Assembly: GCF_947387555.1 (NCBI RefSeq) | Contig: NZ_CANDNZ010000002.1 | Location: 1-64,000 of the forward strand | Direction: 5' to 3' | DNA from: Thalassomonas sp. RHCl1 | GTDB lineage: Bacteria; Pseudomonadota; Gammaproteobacteria; Enterobacterales; Alteromonadaceae | DNA length: 64,000 bases | Part shown: positions 36,159 through 44,905 of the stretch, in pieces | Layout: every line of letters starts with the position of its first letter | Position numbering within the stretch: position 1 is the first letter of the stretch | Notes under the pieces: model-generated | Databases searched by the model: none | The model's input: the letters and a program-made list of their open reading frames with translations, nothing else | What the model was told of the DNA's origin: nothing | Position numbers and translations under genes: made by a program

Positions 36159-37301
36159 TTAATTCTGGCTAGTTGTTCTTTGCATTCTTTTAGCACCGGC
36201 CAGCGCCCGATCGGTCAGCGTGGTCACGACATTGCCTGAGACGGTATCGTATGGGGGAACAAAGAGATCATTTTGGAAAAATGCCGGGTTATTATCTATG
36301 ATAGGATTGCTGTCTACCAGGCTGGAGGCCGCCACCATAGATAAGGAATTGACGATACGGTTTTGTACTTGTTTGCCGATAAAGTAGTTGGCAAAAATTT
36401 CCGCCGCTTCGAGCTTTTTGCCTTTTAAGGAATGGACAAAGTTAATGGTGTCCAGCCACACCATGCTGCCTTCTTTAAACTGGATCAACTGCCAGTTGTT
36501 GCCTTTATTGTTTTCCCGCATGATCTCCGGTCCCCAGCTGCTGACAATATGCAAATTCTCGTGAAATACCGGTCCGCTATGCCATAGATGGCCGGCATTG
36601 GCGTAAAGGCGGGTGAGTTTGGCTATCAAGTCACTGTTTTCGGCTTTAAGTTTGATCAGCTCGGCATGTTGGTGATTACGCACCAGTTCATTGATATAAA
36701 AGGGAGATTTTCCCATCGACATCAGGGTAATGCCGATGTTGTACCATTCCTGGCTGAGGTTATAGGAAACTCGCCCTTGCCATTTCGGCAGCCATAAGTC
36801 GTTCAGGGATACGGGAATGTCTTGTTTCTTTACCTGATTGCGGTTGACATAAAAGCCATAAGCACCGCCGCCCCAGGGAATATAGAACTTTTTATCCTCG
36901 ACCATACCCATGGGAATATCGGTCAAGCTCGGCTCCAGTGCTTGATAGTTGCTGAGCCTGGGGGATTGGGTATTGATGGGCTGTAATAAATGCAGCATAC
37001 GTTGGTGCTGCATTTTAATAAAAAATAAGGTAAGAAAGGTAACATCTGCCTTGCCGGCGCGGATGACATTGAACATCTGATCGGCATCATCGGCAAAGGG
37101 GGTGATCACTTTGGCTTCAATGTCATAGTTTTGCTCTGACAGCAGTTTGTTCACCCGGGTTAAGTCCTGCTCGGTGACGTAACCGTCCCAGGTAAAGATA
37201 CGTAAGCTTTCCTTTGCCCACAGCTCCCCGGCGCAGCAAAAACATAACATAAGCCCTATGGCTATTTTTCCGGGTCGGTTAAGCAAGCTGTTGTGCCACA
37301 C
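36159..37301 (-). CDS. Periplasmic binding protein of spermidine/putrescine type
   Basis: A 380-residue exported protein (signal peptide to about residue 29, ending LWA). LRIFTWDGYVTEQDL at the mature N-terminus and GKADVTFLTLFF, FYIPWGGGAYGFYVNRNQV, WLPKWQGRVSY are typical of PotD/PotF-like solute-binding proteins. No permease or ATPase genes adjoin it, so it may be an orphan receptor or work with a remote ABC transporter. Ligand unproven. Confidence 0.8.
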   Translation of the reverse strand: MWHNSLLNRPGKIAIGLMLCFCCAGELWAKESLRIFTWDGYVTEQDLTRVNKLLSEQNYDIEAKVITPFADDADQMFNVIRAGKADVTFLTLFFIKMQHQRMLHLLQPINTQSPRLSNYQALEPSLTDIPMGMVEDKKFYIPWGGGAYGFYVNRNQVKKQDIPVSLNDLWLPKWQGRVSYNLSQEWYNIGITLMSMGKSPFYINELVRNHQHAELIKLKAENSDLIAKLTRLYANAGHLWHSGPVFHENLHIVSSWGPEIMRENNKGNNWQLIQFKEGSMVWLDTINFVHSLKGKKLEAAEIFANYFIGKQVQNRIVNSLSMVAASSLVDSNPIIDNNPAFFQNDLFVPPYDTVSGNVVTTLTDRALAGAKRMQRTTSQN

Positions 37302-37470
37302 GCCTTAATAAATCCTCATGCTAGGCCGGTGTACCTAGTATAGAAGTGATCTTTAGCGCCAGCTAACAGGAGCAAAAGCTTTTTTGCTATTCCTCTCTTT
37401 TGTCGGTAGCATGTTTTTTCTTATTTTTTAATATGTTTTGTATTTGTTTGGCATTAATGGGGAGTAGTCT

Positions 37471-38916
37471 GTGATAGAAGCCTGGCTGGGGACGATAAAT
37501 GGTTATTTGTGGGGCAGCATCTTAATCTATTTGCTGACCGCCTGCGGCTTGTGGTTTACCTGGCGTCTTAAGGGCATACAGTTTCGGCACTTTTTTCATA
37601 TGTTTTCCCTGTTGGGGTCGAGCAGGAAAGCCAATTCAGGGACCGGTGGCGAACAAGGTGAAGCGAAAGTGCCGTCACCCCAGGGAATTTCTTCGTTCCA
37701 GGCGCTGTGTACTACACTTGCGGCGCGGGTAGGAACGGGCAATCTCATGGGGGTGGCGGTGGCCATTTCCCTGGGCGGTGCAGGTGCCGTGTTCTGGATG
37801 TGGCTGATAGCCTTATTGGGTATGGCTACCGCTTTTGCCGAAAGCGCCCTGGGGCAGCTTTATAAAGAAAAAGACGGCAATAATGCCTTTCGCGGCGGTC
37901 CGGCTTATTATATGCGCAAGGGCTTAAAAAGCCCGGCGCTGGCGGTGACTTTCTCTTTGTGTCTGTTTTTCGGTTACGGCTTTGTCTTTAGCTCGGTGCA
38001 GGCCAACTCCATCACCAGCGCTTTTTATGGCTCTTTTGGTGTGCCGCCTATCACTACCGGCATTATTATTACTATTTGTGCTGCCCTGGTTATTCTTGGC
38101 GGTTTACGAAATATTGCCCGTTTTGCCGAGCTTACCGTACCTTTTATGGGCATAGCCTACCTTTTGGTGTCTATCGCCATCGTGCTGCTCAATGCAGAGG
38201 CCATTCCGGGCATCATCACGGATATTATTGCCTCGGCCTTTGGCCTTAAAGAAGCAGGCTCTGGCCTGGTAGGAGCGGCGATAGTGCAGGGGGTCAAACG
38301 CGGGCTTTATTCCAATGAAGCAGGTATGGGCAGCTCACCCAATGCTGCGGCGGCGGCCATACCTTATCCGCCCCATCCGGTGTCCCAGGGTTATATCCAG
38401 ATGCTGGCGGTTTTTTTCGATACCCTGGTGATCTGCTCCTGTACCGCCTTTGTTATTTTGCTAAGCCCGGTGCAAGGGGATAATATCCAGGGGATTTTAT
38501 TAACCCAGCAGGCCTTTGCCAGCCAGGTCGGGGCCTGGGGCAGTGATTTTATCACGGTGGCGATTTTGCTGTTTGGTTTTACCTCTATTGTGGCCAACTT
38601 TGCCTATGCCGATAATAACCTGAAATATTTAAAGCTGGATCATGCTGCCGGTCACTGGTTTTTAAGAATTGGCTTTTTAGGCATGCTGGTGTTTGGCTCC
38701 GTAGCCTCCCTGCCGCAGGTGATTGCCATGGCAGATTTAGCCACCGGGTTGATGACTGTGGTCAATGTGGTGGCGCTGTTTTTACTCTCTAAAGTGGTGC
38801 TGGTGATCAGCCAGGATTATCACAGGCAATTACAGCAGAAAAAAGTCCCGTGCTACCGGGCCAGTCAGGAGCAGCAGCAAGGTTTTAATTTAACCGCCAA
38901 GATCTGGTCAGATTGA
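37471..38916 (+). CDS. Alanine/glycine:cation symporter (AGCS family)
   Basis: A 481-residue inner-membrane sodium-coupled amino acid carrier with about 10-11 helices. Family signatures: AARVGTGNLMGVAVAISLGGAGAVFWMW, ESALGQLYKEK, GGPAYYMRKGL, and GLYSNEAGMGSSPNAAAAA. The GTG start at 37471 follows GGGGAGTAGTCT. Single gene; substrate alanine or glycine by family. Confidence 0.93.
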   Translation: MIEAWLGTINGYLWGSILIYLLTACGLWFTWRLKGIQFRHFFHMFSLLGSSRKANSGTGGEQGEAKVPSPQGISSFQALCTTLAARVGTGNLMGVAVAISLGGAGAVFWMWLIALLGMATAFAESALGQLYKEKDGNNAFRGGPAYYMRKGLKSPALAVTFSLCLFFGYGFVFSSVQANSITSAFYGSFGVPPITTGIIITICAALVILGGLRNIARFAELTVPFMGIAYLLVSIAIVLLNAEAIPGIITDIIASAFGLKEAGSGLVGAAIVQGVKRGLYSNEAGMGSSPNAAAAAIPYPPHPVSQGYIQMLAVFFDTLVICSCTAFVILLSPVQGDNIQGILLTQQAFASQVGAWGSDFITVAILLFGFTSIVANFAYADNNLKYLKLDHAAGHWFLRIGFLGMLVFGSVASLPQVIAMADLATGLMTVVNVVALFLLSKVVLVISQDYHRQLQQKKVPCYRASQEQQQGFNLTAKIWSD

Positions 38917-39038
38917 TAGTGATTGCTGCTGATTTTGCTCGTGAATTTAAGTCAGCGGCGAACAGATAAATTAATTCTGTAGTCAAAAGATAAAGCTGTT
39001 ATAATCCGCGCCCCTGTTTTGGTTATATTGGTGATGTG

Positions 39039-40430
39039 ATGAGTGTTGATGCAATTGGTTTATCTGCAGAGTTATTAAAGGCGGTAAAAGCCTGTGGTTA
39101 TAAAAATTTAACACCTGTCCAGCAGCAGGCGATCCCGGTGATCCGCACCGGCGTCGATCTGCTTGCCAGTGCGCAAACCGGTACCGGGAAAACCGCCGCA
39201 TTTTCCCTGCCTATTCTCGATGCCTTGGCCAAAAAGAGTAAAAATACCGAAGCGATCGGCACACCTACGCTCAAGGCCCTGATCCTGACGCCAACCCGGG
39301 AGTTGGCGATACAGGTAGCGGACAATATTGACAGCTACAGCGAATTTTTACCGCTAAGCTGCGGCGTGATATACGGCGGCGTTAACATGCCGGGACAAAC
39401 CCAGATGCTGAAAAAGGGCGTTGATATCTTAGTGGCGACCCCGGGACGGTTATTGGAGCATGTCGGCTTAAGAAATGTCGATCTCAGCCATGTGAAATTC
39501 CTGGTCATGGATGAAGCGGACCGTATGCTGGATATGGGCTTTTTAACCGATATTGAAAAACTGCTCGGCCATATTAAACAAAAACATCAAACCCTGATGT
39601 TCTCGGCAACCTTTTCCAATAAGGTGAAAACCCTGGCCAAACAGATTTTAACGACACCGAAAACATTGGAGATTTCCCGTCAAAATTCCACCTCCGGCAA
39701 GGTGAAGCAGTCGGTATACTGGGTGTCTGAGCAGCGTAAACGTGAACTGCTCTCTGAACTTATCGGTGTCAATAACTGGCAGCAGGTGCTGGTGTTTGCC
39801 GGTACCCGGGAAAGTGCCAATGTGCTGGCGAAAGAGCTGAAACTTGACGGTATTAAAACCGCGGTTTGCCACGGCGAGAAATCCCAGGGCTCGAGAAATC
39901 AGGCGCTGGAGAAATTTATCAGCGGCAGTGTCCGGGTATTGGTGGCCACGGATGTCGCCGCCCGCGGTTTGGATATCGCCGATTTACCTTATGTGGTCAA
40001 CTTCCACCTGCCGTTTTTGGCAGAAGATTATGTCCACCGCATCGGCCGCACCGGCAGGGCGGGTAAAGCGGGCACGGCTATCTCCCTGGTGAGCCCCAAA
40101 GATGAAAAGTTCTTAGGTAACATCGAAGCCCTTATCGGTCGCCAGTTTGAACGTATTATCGTACCTGGATATGAACTGGATCGTCCTTTGCCGCTGCAAT
40201 ACGGCGAAGAAGCCGGGCAGGTGCCGGATAAAAACCGTTACCAGAAAACCCGCGACAAGAACCGGGAAATTGCCCGTAAAAATGCCGGAGAGCAAGCGCC
40301 TGGCGGTAAACGTGGCGGCAAGCCTGCCTCGGGTAAAAAAGCCGTGCGCGGTAAAAAAGTTGTCGGCAAAAAGCTCAGCAAAAAAGCCATTGCCGGTAAC
40401 CAAAGGGCTGCTGAGAAAAAACGCAGGTAG
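39039..40430 (+). CDS. DEAD-box RNA helicase, RhlE-like
   Basis: A 463-residue ATP-dependent RNA helicase. Motifs in order: Q motif (TPVQQQAIP), I AQTGTGKTAAF, Ia PTRELAIQV, GGVNM, Ib TPGRLLEH, II VMDEADRMLDMGF, III SATFS, then VATDVAARGLD, and VI HRIGRTGRAGKAG. The C-terminal tail from about 380 is basic (GKKAVRGKKVVGKKLSKKA) and likely RNA-binding. Probably in ribosome assembly or mRNA decay. The next gene starts 3 nt after the stop. Confidence 0.94.
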   Translation: MSVDAIGLSAELLKAVKACGYKNLTPVQQQAIPVIRTGVDLLASAQTGTGKTAAFSLPILDALAKKSKNTEAIGTPTLKALILTPTRELAIQVADNIDSYSEFLPLSCGVIYGGVNMPGQTQMLKKGVDILVATPGRLLEHVGLRNVDLSHVKFLVMDEADRMLDMGFLTDIEKLLGHIKQKHQTLMFSATFSNKVKTLAKQILTTPKTLEISRQNSTSGKVKQSVYWVSEQRKRELLSELIGVNNWQQVLVFAGTRESANVLAKELKLDGIKTAVCHGEKSQGSRNQALEKFISGSVRVLVATDVAARGLDIADLPYVVNFHLPFLAEDYVHRIGRTGRAGKAGTAISLVSPKDEKFLGNIEALIGRQFERIIVPGYELDRPLPLQYGEEAGQVPDKNRYQKTRDKNREIARKNAGEQAPGGKRGGKPASGKKAVRGKKVVGKKLSKKAIAGNQRAAEKKRR

Positions 40431-40433
40431 CCT

Positions 40434-41102
40434 TTGTTGGAAACCGGGTTAAATCAAATAGAAATACCTTTTGATTTCAGGCATCTCTGCTGGTTTTGCG
40501 GGGAGCCTGCCGGTCATACTTTTACCTTTCCAAATAGTCAACACAGCCGGGTGACTTGTAGCCACCCGTCACTGGCCTTGCCGGGCTGTGATGAATGCTG
40601 CAAGCTTGCTGCTAAAGCAAATAAAACTTCTATCTGGGCGGTAGCTGAGGCCGTAAAGTCGAAGCTGATCCGTCGCTATCACAAAGATCTGGCCATAGGG
40701 GTTAACTGGACTGAGGAAAGTCTGGCGCAAAGTCAGTTTGAAGGGGGAAATTTTGCCGGTTTCCAGAAAAGCGCCTGGTTTATGTACCAGGTAGCTCAAG
40801 GGCGCGTCAATTTTCAGGGTTGGCCGCTGGTGGTCAACGGTGTTGAATTGTTTGATGAAATAGAGCAGGAAGCCTTTACCTTTGACGGTATTTCATATCC
40901 GTCGCTTAGCGATGCCATCAATCATTATTGCCAGATATTTCACCTGGATAAGCACTTTTTTATCTCGGTGTTAGAAATCTATACCCGGAACAGGTTTGCC
41001 GAAGCGGTAAGGTTTTGCCGCTTAACCCTGGGGGAGTCGGCAAAAGATCGCGCAGCTATGCTCAAGTCGTTAAAAACTGCTGTTGAGGCCGAAGTAAAGT
41101 AA
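40434..41102 (+). CDS. Zinc-ribbon-like protein of unknown function
   Basis: A 222-residue cytosolic protein starting at TTG 40434, immediately after the helicase gene. CWFCGEP at about 19-25 and PGCDECC at about 50-56 form a CxxC...CxxC pair, probably a zinc site. The remainder is helical and charged (YHKDLAIGVNWTEESLAQSQFEGG, FQKSAWFMYQVAQGRVNFQGWPL). I recognise no named family. Co-transcription with the helicase suggests an RNA-related role, by context only. The terminator stem begins inside the last codons. Confidence 0.7.
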   Translation: MLETGLNQIEIPFDFRHLCWFCGEPAGHTFTFPNSQHSRVTCSHPSLALPGCDECCKLAAKANKTSIWAVAEAVKSKLIRRYHKDLAIGVNWTEESLAQSQFEGGNFAGFQKSAWFMYQVAQGRVNFQGWPLVVNGVELFDEIEQEAFTFDGISYPSLSDAINHYCQIFHLDKHFFISVLEIYTRNRFAEAVRFCRLTLGESAKDRAAMLKSLKTAVEAEVK

Positions 41103-41113
41103 CAGCAGTTTTT
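41072..41113 (+). terminator. Terminator overlapping the end of the zinc-ribbon gene
   Basis: AAAAACTGCTGTT lies within the coding sequence and AACAGCAGTTTTT after the stop; together they form a 13-bp stem with a T-run. The loop holds the last codons. Confidence 0.75.
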
Positions 41114-41148
41114 ATTTTATGCTTAAGCTTAGCGGCTATTCTTTGCTG

Positions 41149-42045
41149 TTAAGCTTCTACCAGGCTCAGGTGGTGCGGCAACCCCATTTTTTCATGGTAT
41201 AGCGCCTGATCTGCCCGTTCAAACAAACTTTGCTCATTGTCGGCGCGGTTCATCAAACTGCTGCCTAAAGCGCAGCTGATCTCATATTTTGCCAGCAGGG
41301 CATCGTCGGCGGTTGCCTGATTGATCCTGTGTTTGATCAGGGTTAATGACTGCTCTGCGGCATTTTCCACTAATACGGCAAATTCGTCGCCGCCGAAGCG
41401 GAATAAGCTGTCCGAGTCGCGGATACTGGCGCGCAGCGCATCGGCAAAATGTACCAGCACCTGGTCGCCGACGGCATGGCCATGGGTATCGTTGACGGCT
41501 TTGAATTTGTTGAGATCACACACCACTAGGCCGACATGGGAACGGTGACGGTTGGCGTGGTGCATGGCCCTTCTTAACTGTTCGTCAAAATATCTGCGGT
41601 TACCCAGGCCGGTTAAGCCATCCTGCATCGCAAGTTGCATCGCCCTATGATATTCAATGGCATTACGCATCGGGTAGAGCAGGTACTGATGTAACTGATT
41701 TAGTATTTTGCTGTTAGTGTGGTTAATGGGGGAATTTACCGCATAGGTCAGCATGCCAATAAACTCATTATTGAGTTTTAATTCAAACTGGTGTTCATTC
41801 CTGGCACTGCGACTACCACGTATCGCTTTTCTTATGCTACCATGTTTAAAATAAAGACCTGAAAAATCGACATATTTCGCAGCCTCTATCGCAAATATAT
41901 TTAGCAGCTTTTCCAGGTCTAAAGTGACCTGCAGCTGTTCTAACAGCTCTGTACCTCGTTTTTTATTTTCAAACGAGGAAGAATCAAAGACTTTAAAAGC
42001 ATTGAATGGTGAATAACGATTTTCGAGGATATTTATTGTTTGCAT
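41149..42045 (-). CDS. Diguanylate cyclase (GGDEF)
   Basis: A 298-residue cytosolic protein. Residues 1-130 are a helical, perhaps GAF-like sensor region with no membrane segment. The GGDEF domain has DGLTGLGNRRYFDEQL, DLNKFKAVNDTHGHAVGD and the active site GGDEF at 218-222. An inhibitory I-site RDSD (209-212) sits five residues before it. It should make c-di-GMP and be product-inhibited. This is the same second messenger read by the riboswitch at 4.2 kb. Single gene. Confidence 0.93.
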   Translation of the reverse strand: MQTINILENRYSPFNAFKVFDSSSFENKKRGTELLEQLQVTLDLEKLLNIFAIEAAKYVDFSGLYFKHGSIRKAIRGSRSARNEHQFELKLNNEFIGMLTYAVNSPINHTNSKILNQLHQYLLYPMRNAIEYHRAMQLAMQDGLTGLGNRRYFDEQLRRAMHHANRHRSHVGLVVCDLNKFKAVNDTHGHAVGDQVLVHFADALRASIRDSDSLFRFGGDEFAVLVENAAEQSLTLIKHRINQATADDALLAKYEISCALGSSLMNRADNEQSLFERADQALYHEKMGLPHHLSLVEA

Positions 42046-42242
42046 TTCGACCCCTTACAACTTCGGCTAACGGTTTTAATAAAGCAATTACTGTGCCCGA
42101 TTGTTTTTATTTTTCTTTGTGTTGTAAGGTGCTGATTTTTATTGAGTTAAAATATAGTTTGACTAAGTTGTTATTGGTGTCAGCTTTTTGGCGGCAAGCA
42201 ATTGCCGCCCGGCCAACAAGGTTTTAACGATAAGGAGCCACT

Positions 42243-44210
42243 TTGACCGGTATGTTTGATATTCTCGCCATTTTAACCAGTGCGGTATTTATTGTCTGGA
42301 TTTTCAGACATTTGAAGTTGCCAGCAATTCTGGCTTACCTGGTGGCGGGTATGCTGGTGGGTGAGCACGGCCTTGCCTGGACCCAGGCCCAGGTGGATTA
42401 TGAGCATTTTGCCGAGCTGGGTATAGTGTTTCTATTATTTACCTTAGGGCTGGAGTTTTCCTTGCCCAAACTGGTGGCCATGCGTCACCTGGTGCTGGCG
42501 GTGGGCAGTTTGCAGGTGGGCATATCCCTGGTGCTGTTTATGTCGCTGGCGCTTTTATTCGGTCAAAGCCTGAGCAGCGCTTTTGTCATTGGCGGTATTC
42601 TGGCGTTATCCTCTACCGCGATTGTTATTCGCCAGCTCAGCGAAAGCGGCGCCACCAAAAGAAAATCAGGCCAGCTGGCGGTGGCGGTATTGCTGTTTCA
42701 GGATGTCGCCGTGGTGCCTTTATTGATCATCACCCCTATGCTCACCCAGGAAGGGGAGTCTTCGATGATGTTTGCGCTGATCGTCGCCTTAGTTAAAGGG
42801 GTGTTCGTGGTCGGCTTATTATGGTTTATCGGCAAATGGCTGCTGCCCAGGGTGTTTAACCTGGTGGCGCAGGTGAGAACCGATGAGCTTTTTGTTTTGA
42901 CCACCTTACTGGTGACTTTGCTGGCCTCCGCCCTGACCCAGTGGTTTGGCTTATCAATGGCACTGGGGGCTTTCCTGGCGGGCATGATGCTCGGGGAAAG
43001 CCAGTATAAACATCAGCTGGAAGCGGATATCCGGCCCTACCGGGATATTTTACTGGGGCTGTTTTTTGTTACCGTCGGCATGAAACTCGACATTAAAGTC
43101 CTGATGTCCGAACCGGTATTGATTGTCGGCTTAATGATCTCCTTTATGGTGATCAAGGTACTGGTGGTGCGCTTCTTGGCGGTGCGGGCGGGAGAGTCGG
43201 TGAAAGATGCCTGGGCGGGGGGCATTATGTTATCCCAGATGGGGGAATTCGGTTTTGTGCTGATCGCCCTGGCGAGCCAGATGTCGCTGTTGTCGGTGGA
43301 GGTTGCTTCGGCTTTACTGGGCTCGGGGGTTATCTCCATGGCGATGACGCCATACCTTATCAATAACGCCCGGCGCTGGTCGGTGTGGTTAAGCCATGAT
43401 CGGAAAATTGATACCCATGAACTTGAGCATCTGCCGCAGGAAAAACAGCTCAAGGATCATGTCATTATCTGCGGTTTTGGCCGCATCGGGCAAACCGTCA
43501 GCCGCTTTTTAAAACAAGAAGGTATAGATTTTGTTGCCATAGATATCGACCCCTTGCGGGTCAGCACTTCCAGGGAAGCCGGCGAAAAAATCCTTTTTGG
43601 CTCCTCCCGGCAAGCGGAACTGCTGCATGCCGCCGGGTTGGATAAGGCAAAACTGGTAGTGATTGCTTTTGGTGAAGACAAGCAGTCGATTGAAGTGATC
43701 CAGAAGGTGCGTTCGCTCTCGCCCAAGGTGCCGATCCTGGTCAGAACCCGAAACGATGACCAGCTGGACCAAATGCAGCAGGCAGGGGCCAATGAAGTGG
43801 TGCCGGAAAGCCTGGAAGGCAGCTTGATGCTGGTGTCCCAGGTACTGTCTTTATCCGGGGTGCCTTTTTCCCGCATTATCCGCCGGGTGCAAAGGGAGCG
43901 TAAAAACCACTATAACCATCTGCATGGTTTTTTCCAGGGCGAGCATACGGATATGAGCTCAGGGGCTAAGGGCAGAATTGAATTTGCCCATGCCATTTTA
44001 CTCACCGACGATGCCTACGCCATAGGCCACACCTTGCTATCCCTCAACCTGGCAAGCCGCCGGGTGCATATTATTGCCCTGCGCCGGGGAGAGCAGGAAA
44101 TCGAAGAGCCGGATGAAAAAACCGTGCTGATGGCGCAGGATACCCTGGTGTTGCGGGGCAAACCAAGAAGAATAGAGCGCACCGAGCGTTATTTACAAAA
44201 AGGCGAGTAG
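42243..44210 (+). CDS. CPA2-family K+/H+ antiporter with TrkA-N domain (KefB/YbaL-like)
   Basis: A 655-residue inner-membrane protein. About 12 helices span residues 1-385 (Na_H_exchanger; AILAYLVAGMLVGEHGLAW, FQDVAVVPLL, GAFLAGMMLGES). An RCK_N NAD-binding domain follows near 405-520 (HVIICGFGRIGQTVSRFL, GEDKQSIEVIQKVR), then a TrkA-C-like domain near 560-645. Exports K+ in exchange for protons under cytosolic control. TTG 42243 has AAGGAG five bases upstream; ATG 42252 is possible. A GGGTGC/GCACCC hairpin overlaps the stop. Confidence 0.92.
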   Translation: MTGMFDILAILTSAVFIVWIFRHLKLPAILAYLVAGMLVGEHGLAWTQAQVDYEHFAELGIVFLLFTLGLEFSLPKLVAMRHLVLAVGSLQVGISLVLFMSLALLFGQSLSSAFVIGGILALSSTAIVIRQLSESGATKRKSGQLAVAVLLFQDVAVVPLLIITPMLTQEGESSMMFALIVALVKGVFVVGLLWFIGKWLLPRVFNLVAQVRTDELFVLTTLLVTLLASALTQWFGLSMALGAFLAGMMLGESQYKHQLEADIRPYRDILLGLFFVTVGMKLDIKVLMSEPVLIVGLMISFMVIKVLVVRFLAVRAGESVKDAWAGGIMLSQMGEFGFVLIALASQMSLLSVEVASALLGSGVISMAMTPYLINNARRWSVWLSHDRKIDTHELEHLPQEKQLKDHVIICGFGRIGQTVSRFLKQEGIDFVAIDIDPLRVSTSREAGEKILFGSSRQAELLHAAGLDKAKLVVIAFGEDKQSIEVIQKVRSLSPKVPILVRTRNDDQLDQMQQAGANEVVPESLEGSLMLVSQVLSLSGVPFSRIIRRVQRERKNHYNHLHGFFQGEHTDMSSGAKGRIEFAHAILLTDDAYAIGHTLLSLNLASRRVHIIALRRGEQEIEEPDEKTVLMAQDTLVLRGKPRRIERTERYLQKGE

Positions 44211-44225
44211 GGTGCTAAAGCACCC
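44210..44225 (+). terminator. Short hairpin after the antiporter gene
   Basis: GGGTGC, loop TAAA, GCACCC overlaps the stop codon; TTTT follows only after TGCCG. A weak terminator. Confidence 0.5.
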
Positions 44226-44548
44226 TGCCGTTTTACCTGTCTTTGGGAAGTCATTTTTCCGGCGTTGCCTGAGTTAAGCCGATAGCTTAAGGTTATGCAC
44301 TGACCTTTTACCAGCCCTTTTAACAATTACTTAAGCTTCATTTCTCACAAAAAAGCAGGGGCAGGCGCAAGTTATGCATTGCTTTTATCGTCATTTACGG
44401 CATTTACCCTGTTTGCCACGAATGATGCCCGGATAACCCCGGGTAAGCATAAGTTTCACCTGATAACTTATGACTTTTTCTTTGCGGCCGATACAGGGGG
44501 TAGCAGAGAGTGTCATTTATCAGTGAGCTGCCAAAGGAGAGCTGCGCC
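44226..44548. other. Intergenic region before a small membrane protein
   Basis: About 320 nt; no gene seen. GCATAAGTTTCACCTGATAACTTATG contains imperfect inverted segments of unknown meaning. Confidence 0.4.
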
Positions 44549-44767
44549 ATGATCATGCAAATCTTTGTCTTAATTGTTGCCATTTTAGTGACTTATTATC
44601 TGACCCGCTATCAGGTGATCAAAGAGGCCAACCGCAGGTTATTGCTGCGGGGTGAGCACCGGAGAAAATCAATAGAGCTGCATAAGATGGAAATTAAGTT
44701 CTTTATCGCCAAGCTGGTGATCGGCTTATTAATCTTGTGCCTGGTATTGAGGTTAACCCAGGGATAA
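44549..44767 (+). CDS. Small two-helix membrane protein of unknown function
   Basis: A 72-residue protein. Helix 1 is MQIFVLIVAILVTYYL (about 3-18) and helix 2 FFIAKLVIGLLILCLVL (about 50-66), with a basic segment between (KEANRRLLLRGEHRRKS). ATG 44549 has AAAGGAG nine bases upstream; a GTG at 44510 would add 13 residues and is less likely. The family is not recognised. Confidence 0.65.
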   Translation: MIMQIFVLIVAILVTYYLTRYQVIKEANRRLLLRGEHRRKSIELHKMEIKFFIAKLVIGLLILCLVLRLTQG

Positions 44768-44905
44768 TGGTGCTTTGCGGCGGGTTGTATTTTTAATTCA
44801 TTGATCTTGAAAAGCTTTATTCTATTCTCGGTTTAACTACGAAAACTGCTGGACTTTCGTCTGCCTGACTTTTATGCTGAACGCTTCTTAACCAGGAGTA
44901 ACTTA

